NCBI GenBank assembly: GCA_019009955.1 | Contig: CM032228.1 | Coordinates: 176,925,501 to 176,989,500, forward strand | Origin: Riptortus pedestris | Lineage: Eukaryota > Arthropoda > Insecta > Hemiptera > Alydidae | Length of the DNA stretch: 64,000 bases | Reading direction: 5' to 3' | Shown: positions 36,815 through 48,692 of the stretch, piece by piece | Layout: each line of letters begins with the position of its first letter | Position numbering within the stretch: the first letter of the stretch is position 1 | Notes under the pieces: generated by a model | Database searches by the model: none | What the model was told of the DNA's origin: nothing | The model's input: the letters and a program-made list of their open reading frames with translations, nothing else | Made by a program: the position numbers and the translations under genes

Positions 36815-38421
36815 AAAAATTATTTCAAGTAGTAAATAATAACAGATAGTAGGTAACCAATAAGTGTATTTTCGTATGATAACCAAAATATAAATAATAT
36901 TTTCAGGAAATAGAAAAATTCAAAAAAAAAATAATTTTCAGTACATATTAACTATTTTCTCTCTCATCTGTACGAAGAGATGGGAATAATAATATTTATT
37001 TATAGAAACGAGAACGCCATTATTGACAAATATGTTATATGCAAATCTATTTTTTTCAAACTACAACTGTAGATTGAAATATATATTTTGTGTTTTTTCT
37101 ATAATTATTCTGAATCTTCCATTCCTGATTTATTTATTTTTCTTTCCATTTTATAGTTCAAATTTTCTGTTTTTATACAAAAATTATTATTATTACCTAG
37201 CTCACCAAACAAACAACAAAGGGTTTCCTCCTCATATTTTTTGAACGCATAGAAAAATAATAAATTAAAAAACAAGTATCTTTAAAAATGTAGGTTATTG
37301 TTCAGAAACCCCAATCCTATAAATTAGATGAATTAATATAGTAAACTGGATTAAATATATCTAAATATTTGATAATTACTACTAAACAATAGTACATACT
37401 AAAATTCATTTCCATAAAACACAAATAAAAACTGTTCCAAGTATTTCAAACATTACCATCTTGAATATAGTTTTCAAGAATGTCTCGTATTTCTAGTTAT
37501 TAAGTAACTGACTTCAAGTGAAAGTGTGGTCGATTGTAAGAGAGATGCAAGTGAATTGAAGCGAAATTAATTTATTAAGCATGCGCGGTGCAATTGATCG
37601 TATTAGCTAATTTGCGTAAAGGGGCAAGGGACCCGCAGCAATTCAGCGTGCATGTGACGTTAATTGTTGACGGGTCTTTGCCTTTCATGACAACGCTTCA
37701 AGATAGCGCTTCAGACCTCCATTTAGTTGGTAATGCAATGCAATGTCAACATAAGTTATCTTTCAAAACAGCAACGATGTCGGATCGTCATTAAGGCAGC
37801 AAAAATAAAATAAAATCTCTAAAGAGCGAAGACACTTCTTCCATAAAATAGCGTGGAACATAGTTTTGGTTTATGTTCGATGCGGTGTGTTCTTAAACAT
37901 ATAACTCATGTGTTTGGTAATAGTATATTTAAATACATAAATTGTAGCATACCTCATTTTCGTTAACGTCTGTGTGTGATGAATAAGCGTTTGAAAAAAT
38001 ATTGTCAAGTGGATTAACACAACCCTTAGATAAAATTCCTAAAAACGCCCGTAAACCGTTTACATTTCGACCATACAACGTTGCAGATCAACAACTGCTC
38101 GGTAGCATGACGCCTACAGCTGAAAAGTGGATATATTCTTACCAAAATTATAGCTATTAGTACCTCTGTTCTACAGCAATAAAATATATAACATCAACTA
38201 GCACTGTAAAATTCTCGATACCTTGAGTCTTAAGGTCGTTGGCAATAATGGTCTCTATGATGATTGTATCATACCCAAGCATATAAATGAGAAACATGGG
38301 CACTGACGGGTGCCATTGAAGCACAAGTCAATACGTTTGAATACATGGTCAACATAGGAGAGTTCGAAAAGCTGAAAGAAGGAGTATTCTTAGGACTCTG
38401 GAGAAGGAAATCAAAGGAAGG
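36815..38421. other. Unassigned DNA without a recognised gene
   Basis: AT-rich, except for a less AT-rich 200 bp at 37580-37790 that holds a 68-codon frame (37588-37794, +) starting MQLIVLANLRKGARDPQQFS. No domain is recognised, and no clear splice sites frame it. Confidence 0.45.
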
Positions 38422-39212
38422 CCTCTGGTTGGCCGTGTGAGGTAAGGTTTTATTAATCTTAATAAAAATGTAAACTCCATTCCCAAGAGGGCAACGGGAT
38501 TTTATTTTGTGAAGAGCTCACTACCTAAAAATCGTTAGTTCCTCCCTGGCTATAAATAAAGATCCGTCACGCAGGGGCTGCGTAAACTAAGCTGATTTCC
38601 CACTTGAAGTTTAACAATAGATAAATCTACACTCCGTTAACAAAACACCACAGTGAATATTAAGTGAATAAATATAAACGATAATAAGAAACTTCCCGAC
38701 GGACAGTTCTACCAACTTCTTAGAGGAAAGAAAAACAATTACTATAATATATCTGAATACAACGTATTAATTTGAATGAAAGCTATTTACTATATTTAGT
38801 ACAGCCTTTTATAACGAATCAGAATAATTTTTAACTCAATCAATCGAATATAAGTAGTCCAAAAACTAAAGAAAGAGGGGGAGGGTCACCAGAAAATATT
38901 TGTATGTATCTCGTATAATAAATGTCTCTTGAAAACAATATTTGGTATTTAAGCTTTGAATGATGTGATTTATTACATAACTGAGTATTGCTTATGTAAC
39001 ATGAGTAGAAGTGGGTGTTTGCTGAAGGCTGAAAACTGAAAAAGGCCAATACCTCGGTTAATATTCAAGATAGAGAATACATTTATATAACAATATTTAT
39101 AGTACATTAATTTGCTATAAGATTGTTTCTATACATTTTTTCAATAAGGGAAATCTGCTAAAAGGAGTTACCCTGTAGACAAACCGTCCCAATAACTCAT
39201 AGTAGAATAGAA
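38422..39212 (+). repeat. Diverged SINE split by a HINE
   Basis: The SINE head and body lie at 38422-38557 (TGGTTGGCCGTGTGAGGTAA, then TTTATTTTGTGAAGAGCTCA and CTCCCTGGCTA). The rest continues after the HINE at 39164-39212 (GGAGTTACCCTGTAGACAAA, CCGTCCCAATAACTC). The break is at the A tract of the SINE motif CTAGAAAAGG. That is the same SINE position disrupted at 9235. Confidence 0.7.
38558..39163 (-). mobile_element. HINE, long subfamily, nested in a SINE
   Basis: The 3' tip GATCCGTCACGCAGGGGCTG is followed by a perfect hairpin. The body carries the long-subfamily module. A deletion joins TACATTTTTTC to AATAAGGGAAATCTGCTAAAA, removing the microsatellite, the flanking body and the left palindrome arm. 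The ends abut SINE sequence on both sides. Confidence 0.8.
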
Positions 39213-40310
39213 TGGAATAAATAACATCTAATTAAAAGAAAGATATTATTAAAGCTTAATTAAATATTACTTAAATTATCAACCAAATAAATACTTATAC
39301 AAAGAAAAAATATAAATAAATATGTAACATCATTGAGTGAACTGTCAGAAATACCATGTTCAAAGTAAATAACTAATTTATTATAGTCCTTTTATTCGAA
39401 ATCGTTATATGCTATAAATCAGGAGATCCAGTCATCAATTCAAGTTGGGAATTATTCACACACCTCTCTATAACCAACCCCTCAACGATAAAATTCAATT
39501 AACTGTGCAAAAAACAGGAGTGTGAAAGTCATTTGATAACTCGTATCAATTGCCACAGTAAGATAAAACGATCTGTAAAGTCTGAACAATCTAGATTGGC
39601 CCTTTGTGGTTGGATGTCATTGTCAGTGTCACAATTTCAGAGGTGGAGTTGCCTTTTCTTTATTTGCCACATGTAGATGAATTCATTTTATGATCACAGA
39701 TTACTGAATTTAAGTTAAGAGAAAAATCTGAATTGAAAACATAGTTTGTTTTTAGTTATGTTTGTACAAAAACGACTGAAGTGGGCGATCATCACAGAAA
39801 AACATATGGGTATTTTTGTTTACATTAAATAAATAATAAATAACAACAAATAAATTAGGGTAAAATACTTTGTGAAACTCCACAAAATTGCTACAATAAA
39901 ATTATATAAAGGGTAATAATAATCTTTCTAAACTCACTTCATAGATTAAACAGAGGAAGGACAAAATAAATGAACATTTAAATGTTTTCTATCATTTTAT
40001 TGACCGACTAGTTTCCAGTTCAAGTGACACAAGCGGCACTATCCAATATAATGTAAAAATTACAACTACACTCTGTCATTTGACCTTTCATTAGCTAAGC
40101 TAGAACTAGTCTAAATGCATGCAATACGACGATTAATAGATTAGAATCGATACATCAAAACGTAAAAATATCGATTATCACTTAAGAAATGTAAATGTAA
40201 AGTCTGGAAATGTTATATTTACATTTAATACAAATTATTTAAAAGTAAAATTAGTAAATTGTTCTATGAATTTTAAGTTAAAAAATATATAGCTCAGATG
40301 TTTACATTCA
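39213..40310. other. AT-rich unassigned DNA
   Basis: No gene or repeat family is recognised. Confidence 0.5.
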
Positions 40311-40893
40311 TTTTAGCAGAGTTTGCTTAAGTGGAATCAGCTATTGAGGTTGTACTCATGAAGCGATAAAATGAAAATTCTTCAAATTTCCGTCGATCCT
40401 ACCTAGCATATGACAAAAATAAGGACAGCTACATGGAGCACGAGAGAAGATTTTACGTTCTCAACGGAAAATGTTTTTATTTGACTTATACCATGTTTAA
40501 ATATGAATTAACTGTTTTATTCAACACTAAGGGTCATATTTGTTAATGGCTGAAACGGGACGAGGAATGGATGGAGAGGATATTTCAAAAATTCATAATA
40601 TTTCCATTATTATGTATCGAAAAATGTTTTAGAACCAATCTTGTTAAACCATTGGTGGACTACAGTTTTTGTTGTCTAAATCTTTTCGTAACTCAAATAT
40701 TAAGCGAGTTACTCGTACATTCTTTAGTCTCTAGTATAGTTATTTAGCTTTTAGTATGCCCTTGATTCTGCTGATCGGACTTATTATAAATAGATAGAGA
40801 ATGTATGGTGAGATGAGATCACTAATGTGTCATATCAGCGCCTAGGAAACTGCTTATTTTACGCAACCCTTTTCTAACGCAAGGCCTTTTTTT
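40311..40893 (+). repeat. HINE, strongly diverged full-span copy
   Basis: It starts TTTTAGCAGAGTTTGCTTAA, with a decayed palindrome, then GAGGTTGTACTCATGA, GTCGATCCTACC, GTTAATGGCTGAAACGGGAC and AGAACCAATCTTGTT. It ends with TACGCAACCC and TAACGCAAGGCC plus T. The microsatellite is absent. It is an old insertion. Confidence 0.7.
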
Positions 40894-42359
40894 TTATTTA
40901 CAACCTATTTCTTATAACGTACTAACTAGTAGGGCATTAAAATAATTTAATTTTCATCAGTTGTATGGCAAAGGGTCCATCTTGATAAAAACAAGTTGCT
41001 TTCCTGAATTGTTTTCCCTTACATGTTTCCAGCTTTATTTGGCACCTCTTCGGAGAAAAAAATATTTTAAAATATAAAAACATCATTAACCATTACTTAA
41101 AACCATAAATAATTAAAATAATCAAGTAATATAATATTGCGTCACCTTCTAAACCAATCAATAAAATCAAAACTTACATGCCATAACTGAGGTGGGTAGT
41201 CATGCTTGATGGGTAGTCAAATACTAACATGGCGGTACCTCAACAGCTGATGCAGTAAAAAAAGATAGTATTGCTCAATCGATTAATCGAAAAAAGGAAA
41301 ATACTGCTATAGAAACATCGAATACTGGAAAAATAATTTAAATGTGGCAGAATGTAGGGCAAAATAAACAAATTCAGAGAAATCAATTCGTTTTTATAAA
41401 GATAGGCACTTTGCCATAGATCTGATAAAAATAAAATCATGACTATCACTTCACACAAACCTTAAATACATTTCAAATATATCTCAAACTATCTAAAACA
41501 ATTTCTTTTATTTTGTATACAAAATTGTTTGTAATAGTCGATATAAAAATAAACACTTTCTGCACGTGTGTGTGTGTTTTTATATATATTTTTTACAGTA
41601 TACATTACTGAAAAATAGCATATGGACTCCCTTGCTTCCCAATATTTAAACGCATTTTTTGGTTTATTTTCATTTAAAACTATTTCACTGGAAAGTGAAA
41701 AACTATATATCCTTTCCAATGGATCGGAAATGAAACTTAATTTATATCTTTTATATAAACAAAAACAGTCCTTCGCATGTTTTTGTTATTTCTAATACAT
41801 ATGGAGACATCAGCAATTTTTTATTATTCTCCGACAAAACCCCAACACCCCATAAATAGCTTTTCATGAAAAAAGATGTCCTAATGTTGAAGATATCACA
41901 TTGCTAAATATGAAATTTCAACGTAATAATATAAGCCGTATTTGAGTTATGCGAGATATGTGGAGACGTCCATAGAAACTTGTCAAAATAGGTTCAGGGA
42001 GTATCAAAAAGGATAGTTCCATTGAAATTTGAAAATCGAAAATCTTCGTAATTACAATATTTTCTTTAGTTTTTACAAGGTAATAAGAAGTGATAATTAT
42101 TCACATTTAAAAGTTTGTTTCAATCCTATATACATACAATGCTTCACATTCCAGGACTGATATACAATTAACATAAAATACTGTTACATTCAATAAATTA
42201 CTTCTTATAGCAGTCATATTTCGTGTAGAATACTAAATTTGAGAAAATTCGTAGAGGCACTATTGAAGTTATCCTCTGTATAAATGAAACTCAAAAAAAA
42301 AAAAAAACTCAAAAGGTTTGTCTAATTTTCTATTTAAATTTGGCGGGGATAGTTTGTAT
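40894..42359. other. AT-rich unassigned DNA
   Basis: No gene or repeat family is recognised. Short minus-strand frames at 41240-41458 and 41489-41719 show no domain. Confidence 0.5.
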
Positions 42360-43512
42360 TCACGTTTCACACCATTCGATTAACAACGGCATCAAGATTG
42401 AAACTTCTGTCTGTTCACCCGTTTGTTCTCAATCACACAATAGGACGCAGAAAATTCCTACGGACTTTTACATTTGTGAGCCAACTGTCTCACGGTACGT
42501 CATAGGGTAAATGAAAATTCAAATAGGAGTGGGGGTTTACTTCGACATTAAAACAAAAAAAAATTCGGCAATATCTACTTTAATATTGATTTAATTAGAG
42601 AGAACGAATTGCATTTAGAGTAGCGATTGCAGTCCTAAAATGATATTTACATTTTTGAAATTAGAAGTTTTGACTTCCGCTGTACAGGCATCAGACTATG
42701 TTCATGTTATTTGTAAATGCCTCAACATAATTGAGAGATTTTTTGCATATGCATTTACGAGATAAATAGTGTAACCATGCGCTATTTTATATTTTGCAAC
42801 CATCCTGAGTGGGGGTTTGCTTCAACGTTAAAACATAAAATCATCAATACTTTTGTTAAAACTGAAATTATTGTGAATTTCTAAAGATGAAATAGCGCTT
42901 AGAATCTATTTTTGATCCAAAAACTTTATTGAAACGTATGAAGTTTTATATGTAATTCCGACTTGCCATGACTTAAATGGAATTTATCATTGTTTCTTGA
43001 GAGTGCCTGGTCAGATTTGTGAAATTGTATATTTTGAAAGTAGGTCAGGAATATGAGGGCTATTTTACACTTTACTAACAATGACAGGATATATTAGAAT
43101 GTCAAAACTTATGTTCGTCCATTTTTTCGTTAATATTGGTTTTAATGGTATGAAGTAAAACATTTCTGCGCAAAATTATATGAAATGATGTGATTTTATT
43201 GCATGAGAGTAGTTACACCTTTTACAAAAAGTAATTTTTGTAAATTAAATTAATTCTTTAAATTCTAATACGTTGCTTAAATTCATGAATTTCAAACTTC
43301 CGGCCACAAAATAAAAAATATCGGGGACCAAGGAAAATGCCTCATGGAGATTGCCAAATTTAATTTAGGGAATGAAATTTGTTACCGTGTGATGATACTC
43401 TTCTACCCTGTATGATGCTCTTCTAGCCTAACTAAGTGAGGGTTTACGTAAATTTTCTTTATACATTTCTGCGGGAAATCAGATTTACTTCAACCCCCAA
43501 CGACGGAAACAC
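42360..43512. repeat. Possible relic of a second rolling-circle-like family
   Basis: AGTGGGGGTTTACTTCGACA at 42528 recurs as AGTGGGGGTTTGCTTCAACG at 42808, a spacing of 280 bp. Similar wording occurs in long HINEs (GTGGGGGTTTACTG). Near the right edge, GCGGGAAATCAGATTTACTT, then CAACCCCCAACGACGG (43472-43506), resembles the HINE 3' end with substitutions. No complete end pair can be defined. Confidence 0.35.
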
Positions 43513-43686
43513 GGGAAATTACTTCCGACTACATCTCATACTGTACGCCTGAACAGAACTTTATCATATTGATTGATAGAATGATACAACAGTTACGTTT
43601 CGACGTCTTTTTTTGTTTTTGTTTTTTACTGAAGGAGTTCAATAAAAAAATCATTCAGTTTTCTTTCTTCACGCGTAGAACAATAA

Positions 43687-43790
43687 TTATTATTATTATT
43701 TATTAACGTAAACTTTAAGCTGATGAGACAAATTGGGACAGGTTATCTGCAGGTTAAAACAATAATATCACTGCTCTTTTCTTGCAATTA
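43687..43790 (-). repeat. SINE 3' fragment
   Basis: An (ATT)n tail, TTATTAACGTAAACTTTAAG, AAATTGGGACAGGTTATCTG and CAGGTTA are followed by a more diverged stretch with CTCTTTTCTTGCAA. The tRNA-like head is missing, as in 5'-truncated copies. Confidence 0.7.
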
Positions 43791-44800
43791 CTCGGAACTA
43801 AGTCAAACCAATCTTAAGGGAATCAAACCACTATTATTTTAATTGGCCTAACTGCCATTTTATTAGAGGGTATTACAATCAGTGACTGCATACTTATTCG
43901 AAACGTTGCAGGGCATTTCTGTTTGGTGACGAACATAACGGAATCTTTATATTTACCAAGGAAACCATTTCTATAGCTTTCCGGATACGGGGAATATGGC
44001 TATATTAATAAATAAATTTGTGAACATATCTCCATTACCAAAAACTAAATTAAATTCTTAATTCTTTAATCCTAAGGACAGTTAATGATTGATTAATTAT
44101 TTTAAAAACTTTTTGTTTTAACGTTCTAGTGGTCTGCAGCGGCCTATTCTTCCTTAGCTCATTGATGAACAGAGAAATCGAAAAAGTTTAATTAAATTAA
44201 AGTTTCGCAGTCAGTGGTTTTCTTCCATTAAGCTGATTTGCTTTACTTTGTGATTAGGGAAGCAAAACTCACTGTATTCACATTGAGTATCTCCCTAAAA
44301 TGTAATTTACAAAACAATAATAGTTTAAATGTAATGGTTCTATTGTTCTTTGGAAATTCATTGTTCATTTCCCTATTTAGAACATTCCTTTTGAACAGGA
44401 ATCCTCGCTTTATTCTTCACACTGCCCCTAAATTAGACATTAATTAAAAACTGTTAAAAGCCTGAAACACCCAAAATCCAAAATTTAATGGATTTTTGCA
44501 AATAATTCTAATATATATCAAGAAAAAGGGAGTATAACTGCTTAAAAGATTAAGAATTTAAAAATATAAATACATTTGACATATAATATACTTGGAAGAT
44601 TCTCAAACTATACGAAATTTCCATTTTTTCATGATGATTACTCAGCTGTAAATTTACTTTGTGTTCAGTAGGAAATTATTTTTGGTCACTAGTACATCTT
44701 CTTTTATAACCTGAAGTTCGTTCGACAACCAAGTCACATTTATTTTATTTGTATCGAACTGTAATTTAATTAATGAATTATAATGTCCTTGTCTAAAAAG
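43791..44800. other. AT-rich unassigned DNA
   Basis: No gene or repeat is recognised. A 69-codon frame at 44238-44447 (+) has no recognisable domain. Confidence 0.5.
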
Positions 44801-45022
44801 AAAAAGTCCGTCACACAAGGGATGAGTAAGTTAAAAAGGTGTCCTGTGTGCAGGTATAACCCACTTGTGATGTCTTCTCACTCACACTATTTATTTGTAA
44901 ACAAAATTGCTGAGTAGAAGAGGGGGCATACTGAAGGCAGACAACAAGAAAGTACGAATAACTGGTTAAATGCTAGAATTAGGAATAAAATGCATAGTAC
45001 AACAATAATTTAATAAGATCCC

Positions 45023-45087
<65 letters not shown>

Positions 45088-45215
45088 CGGTTATACTCAT
45101 AATAGCGTAGATATTTCAAATTTTGGGATTCACCAGCCACCCCGGCTAAACCTCCAGTTCCACCTATAAAAAATATGGTTATTATTGTTAACTGAAACGT
45201 ATAAATATCGAGGAA
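44801..45215 (-). repeat. HINE, diverged copy lacking its 5' end
   Basis: The 3' tip AGTCCGTCACACAAGGGATG lies at 44804; the hairpin is decayed. GCTGAGTAGAAGAGGGGG and ACTGAAGGCAGACAACAAG follow the body order. (TA)n at 45027-45084 is followed by ATAATAGCGTAGATATTTC, so this array sits at a different place from the usual microsatellite. No 5' palindrome is seen. Confidence 0.65.
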
Positions 45216-45283
45216 CTATAGACGAAATAAACATTATCCCGTAAAGAACGAAAAATCATAATTGATGACGTCATCGAATATAG

Positions 45284-45640
45284 TATTTGCATGTATCTCA
45301 CAAAGTAAAAGTTTAATGGAAACCATATTTGGTATTTAACTTTGGACTAGAGTGTCCAGAGAGAGTATTAGCTGCTTATTGTTAATATGACATTAGTAGA
45401 TGTGGGGGTTTACAGCTTCCCAAAAACTAAAAATCTGGAACATCTAGGTTACCATTAAATATAGTGAAACCACGCACATAAAAACAATTATTGAAAACTG
45501 AATTTCCATTGCAGATTGGTTCTATACAATGTTTCGATCTGTCGCATAATAGAGGAGATATTATGGCTTTGTAAAGTTCGTCTTCTCTTTAATCTTTAAT
45601 TTTACATATAATGTTTAAATAATTTGAAACAATAGAGTCT
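45284..45640 (-). repeat. HINE relic, long-subfamily body
   Basis: Plus-strand order: TTTGCATGTATCTCACAAAG, GGAAACCATATTTGGTATTT, ACATTAGTAGATGTGGGGGT, TTGCAGATTGGTTCTATACA and ATAATAGAGGAGATATTATG. No ends are present. It is probably a fragment of an old insertion next to the copy at 44801. Confidence 0.6.
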
Positions 45641-45856
45641 TTGAACATTTTAGTCTCAGTTAAATAACATTACGGCAGTAAATATATTGATAACAGTTTA
45701 TAGATGAGCATGCCACTAGCAGTAGGCAGCGATGCACTATATACTACTCCACAACCGTTGTCTTTAACAGGCAACCTCTCGTTTCTATATCTTGCAAAGA
45801 TGTAATCCGTATTTCCATATTCCGAGACAGTGAATAAATGTTAAATAACACATTTG

Positions 45857-45887
<31 letters not shown>

Positions 45888-48581
45888 TTATATATGTTTT
45901 ATTACATTATTTCAAATGTCCAAACAGCTACAGTATATCCTTGAATTCAGCTACTTTCACAATTTATGCTAGTTGCATTAGAATAATTACGTTGGATTCT
46001 CGGCTATTTACCAGATATTTACGGCAGCTTTATCACAAAAGATTTTGTTTTTGTAACAATTAAAATGTAAATGCACTATTTGCTCTCTTCCTCTTGTTGC
46101 CGGCCTAGAAAAACCACTGTGTCTCATAAGACGTGTTTTTGTTTATGAATTTTCATATGTACAAAATATAAGTTTAAAACACTGAAAAAACTAGTATTCT
46201 AGAATTGGAGTTATTGAATAAATGCATAATATGTCCTTCTTATTAAAATTTTAGATTTTTATTGATGAACCTATTTGAAATTGAATACTCCTTTATCGTT
46301 CATGTGTACGTCTTCCTCCTATGTCCTGTGTGACGCTTATAAACCTTGATAAATACTTATTTTCGTTTAAAAACACGCTCATAAATTATATTTAACTGAT
46401 CTGTGAATTATCAACGCCTCTGTTCTATGTGCGATGAACTTAATTAATAAGCATCTTTTTATGGGTTCCTTATTTTTTTTTAATGATCACTATCATCTTC
46501 TTAGATATGCTAAATCTAATAAATATCAAAAATATTATCAAAATTGTTATAAGAAGTGAATAAAGTAATAGATAAGTCATTTGAATAAAAATAATGTATT
46601 AACTGTGTCGATACTAATATATAAATAATGTTTCACTTCAATTTATTTAAGACTTCTGCAAAACATATACTTCATTAAAACACAACATTGGCGAGGTGCC
46701 ATGACAGTGCCTCCATTCGAATGTGTACTCGGTGATGAGCCAGTAATGATTGCATTCTCCGACAGATTTGACCACAGTAATACTCTTTTTTTCTCTCTCT
46801 TTTGTATCGGTCTTAATATTAAATCTGTGTTGACCAGTCCTTTGAATATGAAAAGTTGTCTTTTACTTTTCTCCGGCATCTTCCTATAAGACTTTTTTCG
46901 TGAATATAAATGTATTGTATCGGGACAGTTTCTTGTTTTATTTGTTTGTCCCCTTGAAGCTTTTCTATTAATTTGTATGTGTATTTGTTATTGCCAAAAT
47001 GTACTTTTCTGGAAAAATCTTGACAAGAAATTTCATAAACTAAACAGTGCACTGGGAATGTTCTACCCAGAAGCTCTGACCCTACACTTTTATAATTTAT
47101 ATTGTGTATAAGAGAAACTTCCATTCAATATATTTGACTCATTTCATAATTCCATTTTATCTTTTAGATTGACATGTATATATTTTACTTTTCCCTCAAT
47201 TTTGGCACAGAAACTGAAATTAAATACATCATATTTCGCAAAATATCTTTTTTGTTGGCTAACCGATAACTACTTAATTTATGTTTTTAACTTACATGCT
47301 TTGTATCAATGTGTTCTCTCATGTTAGCTGAATTTTGTTTCGTATTAATCAATATTAATCCTCAATATCATTTTAGAAAAGTTTTTAAAACCAGCCGTTT
47401 TTATGGTTGTAGGATGGATAAAAATTATCCTTTCCTGCTTTATGAATAATTTTTAAATGAAGTTTATAAATGTTGTAAACTAAATTATACGTTACAATTT
47501 TTTTTTTTTTTTTTTTTAGTGAATTGTTGAAATAATGAAAAAAAGTTTGGTTCGTCATAGAACCCAGAAAATCTTTCATCGGAATGTGATCTCAGAATAT
47601 TTTGCACCTGATATTCAAATAGACGAAGCTTATTTACACAGAACTTGTATTTGAAGTAAACAAGATTAGGTGAGGGACCCTAATTCATTACTTTGGGGGA
47701 GAGGCATTTTGGTACTTGAAAAAAAAAAAATAGAAACATTACACAGAGCATCTCCGTGAATTCTGAGTTAAATACAAATTTTCTCCATTGTTGCTGAAAC
47801 TACCAGAATATAAATTTAAGTTAAACACATAATGTTGGCCGATGAACGGAGAGAAAGTTTAGTAATAACGGTTTTATGCAAGACATTGTGGATGTCTCAC
47901 TCTGAGATTAGTTTCCTCCCAAGATAGTCTCCAAGAAGAATTTTCTCTTCTCCTCCTCCAGTCCCTTTCACAATATTTCTCTTCTCCCAAGCTAATAAGT
48001 GCGACCCCTTCAAAATTAGTTTTTCTTCCAAATTCCTCCAGGACGGAGATTGAGCAAGTCCTTAAGATTTGTCTTTCAATAGTTTTGGGCAGTAATTTTA
48101 CTCCCTAATTATTTGCGGGTTTCTTTAAGGGTAACTAACGTAAACCGCGCATGAATTGTACGTAGACACAACTGAAATGAAGACGGCCAAGCTATAACTC
48201 CAGTGATTGGTTAAAAGAAAATGATGTGCCTGCAACAACGTTTAAAACACAATAATTAATGCAATATTAATCACAAAACAAGCGAATTATACAGACTAGA
48301 ATACTTACATATTGGAAAAATAAAAGAAGTTAAATTTTCATGTTGCATCTTTCTGCCATTAGGCAACCGTTACAAGATGAAATAATTTATGCGTTTTTGT
48401 CATGAGTTACAATACATTACAGTTATTACGCTAAATTATAACAAATAAAAAACATATGACAAAATTATGAAATCTGAATAATAATGAAATCTAGATAAAT
48501 TTTAAAATTGATAATTTTCAGTCCTAATGGGTTTATGCAACAAGGCCAGTTGCAACATGTCAGTGGTACTGCACTTTAATC
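45641..48581. other. Unassigned AT-rich DNA
   Basis: No gene or repeat family is recognised. A (TA)n array lies at 45856-45884. Open frames at 46643-47124 on the minus strand (up to 101 codons) overlap one another and show no domain or codon bias. A pyrimidine-rich block lies at 47920-48040. Confidence 0.5.
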
Positions 48582-48692
48582 GGGTATAAAATGTTCTTTG
48601 TACAAGTGCTGCACTCAGAATACTATTCTGTTCTCATTGATAGCCTGTGTTACGTATGTACCGATTGATCTTGTATGTACAGCAAGCTCTTG
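48582..48692 (+). promoter_or_regulatory. Candidate TATA/Inr promoter and short first exon
   Basis: GGGTATAAAATG (TATA from 48582) is followed by CACTCAGAA, which places the start base A 32 bp downstream of the first T of TATA, the canonical spacing. The downstream leader contains ATG at 48675, reading MYSKLL up to a donor-like TTG|GTACAA (48692/48693). Several secreted insect proteins, cuticle proteins among them, have a first coding exon of only a few codons, so this layout is plausible. No second exon is identified. Confidence 0.35.
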
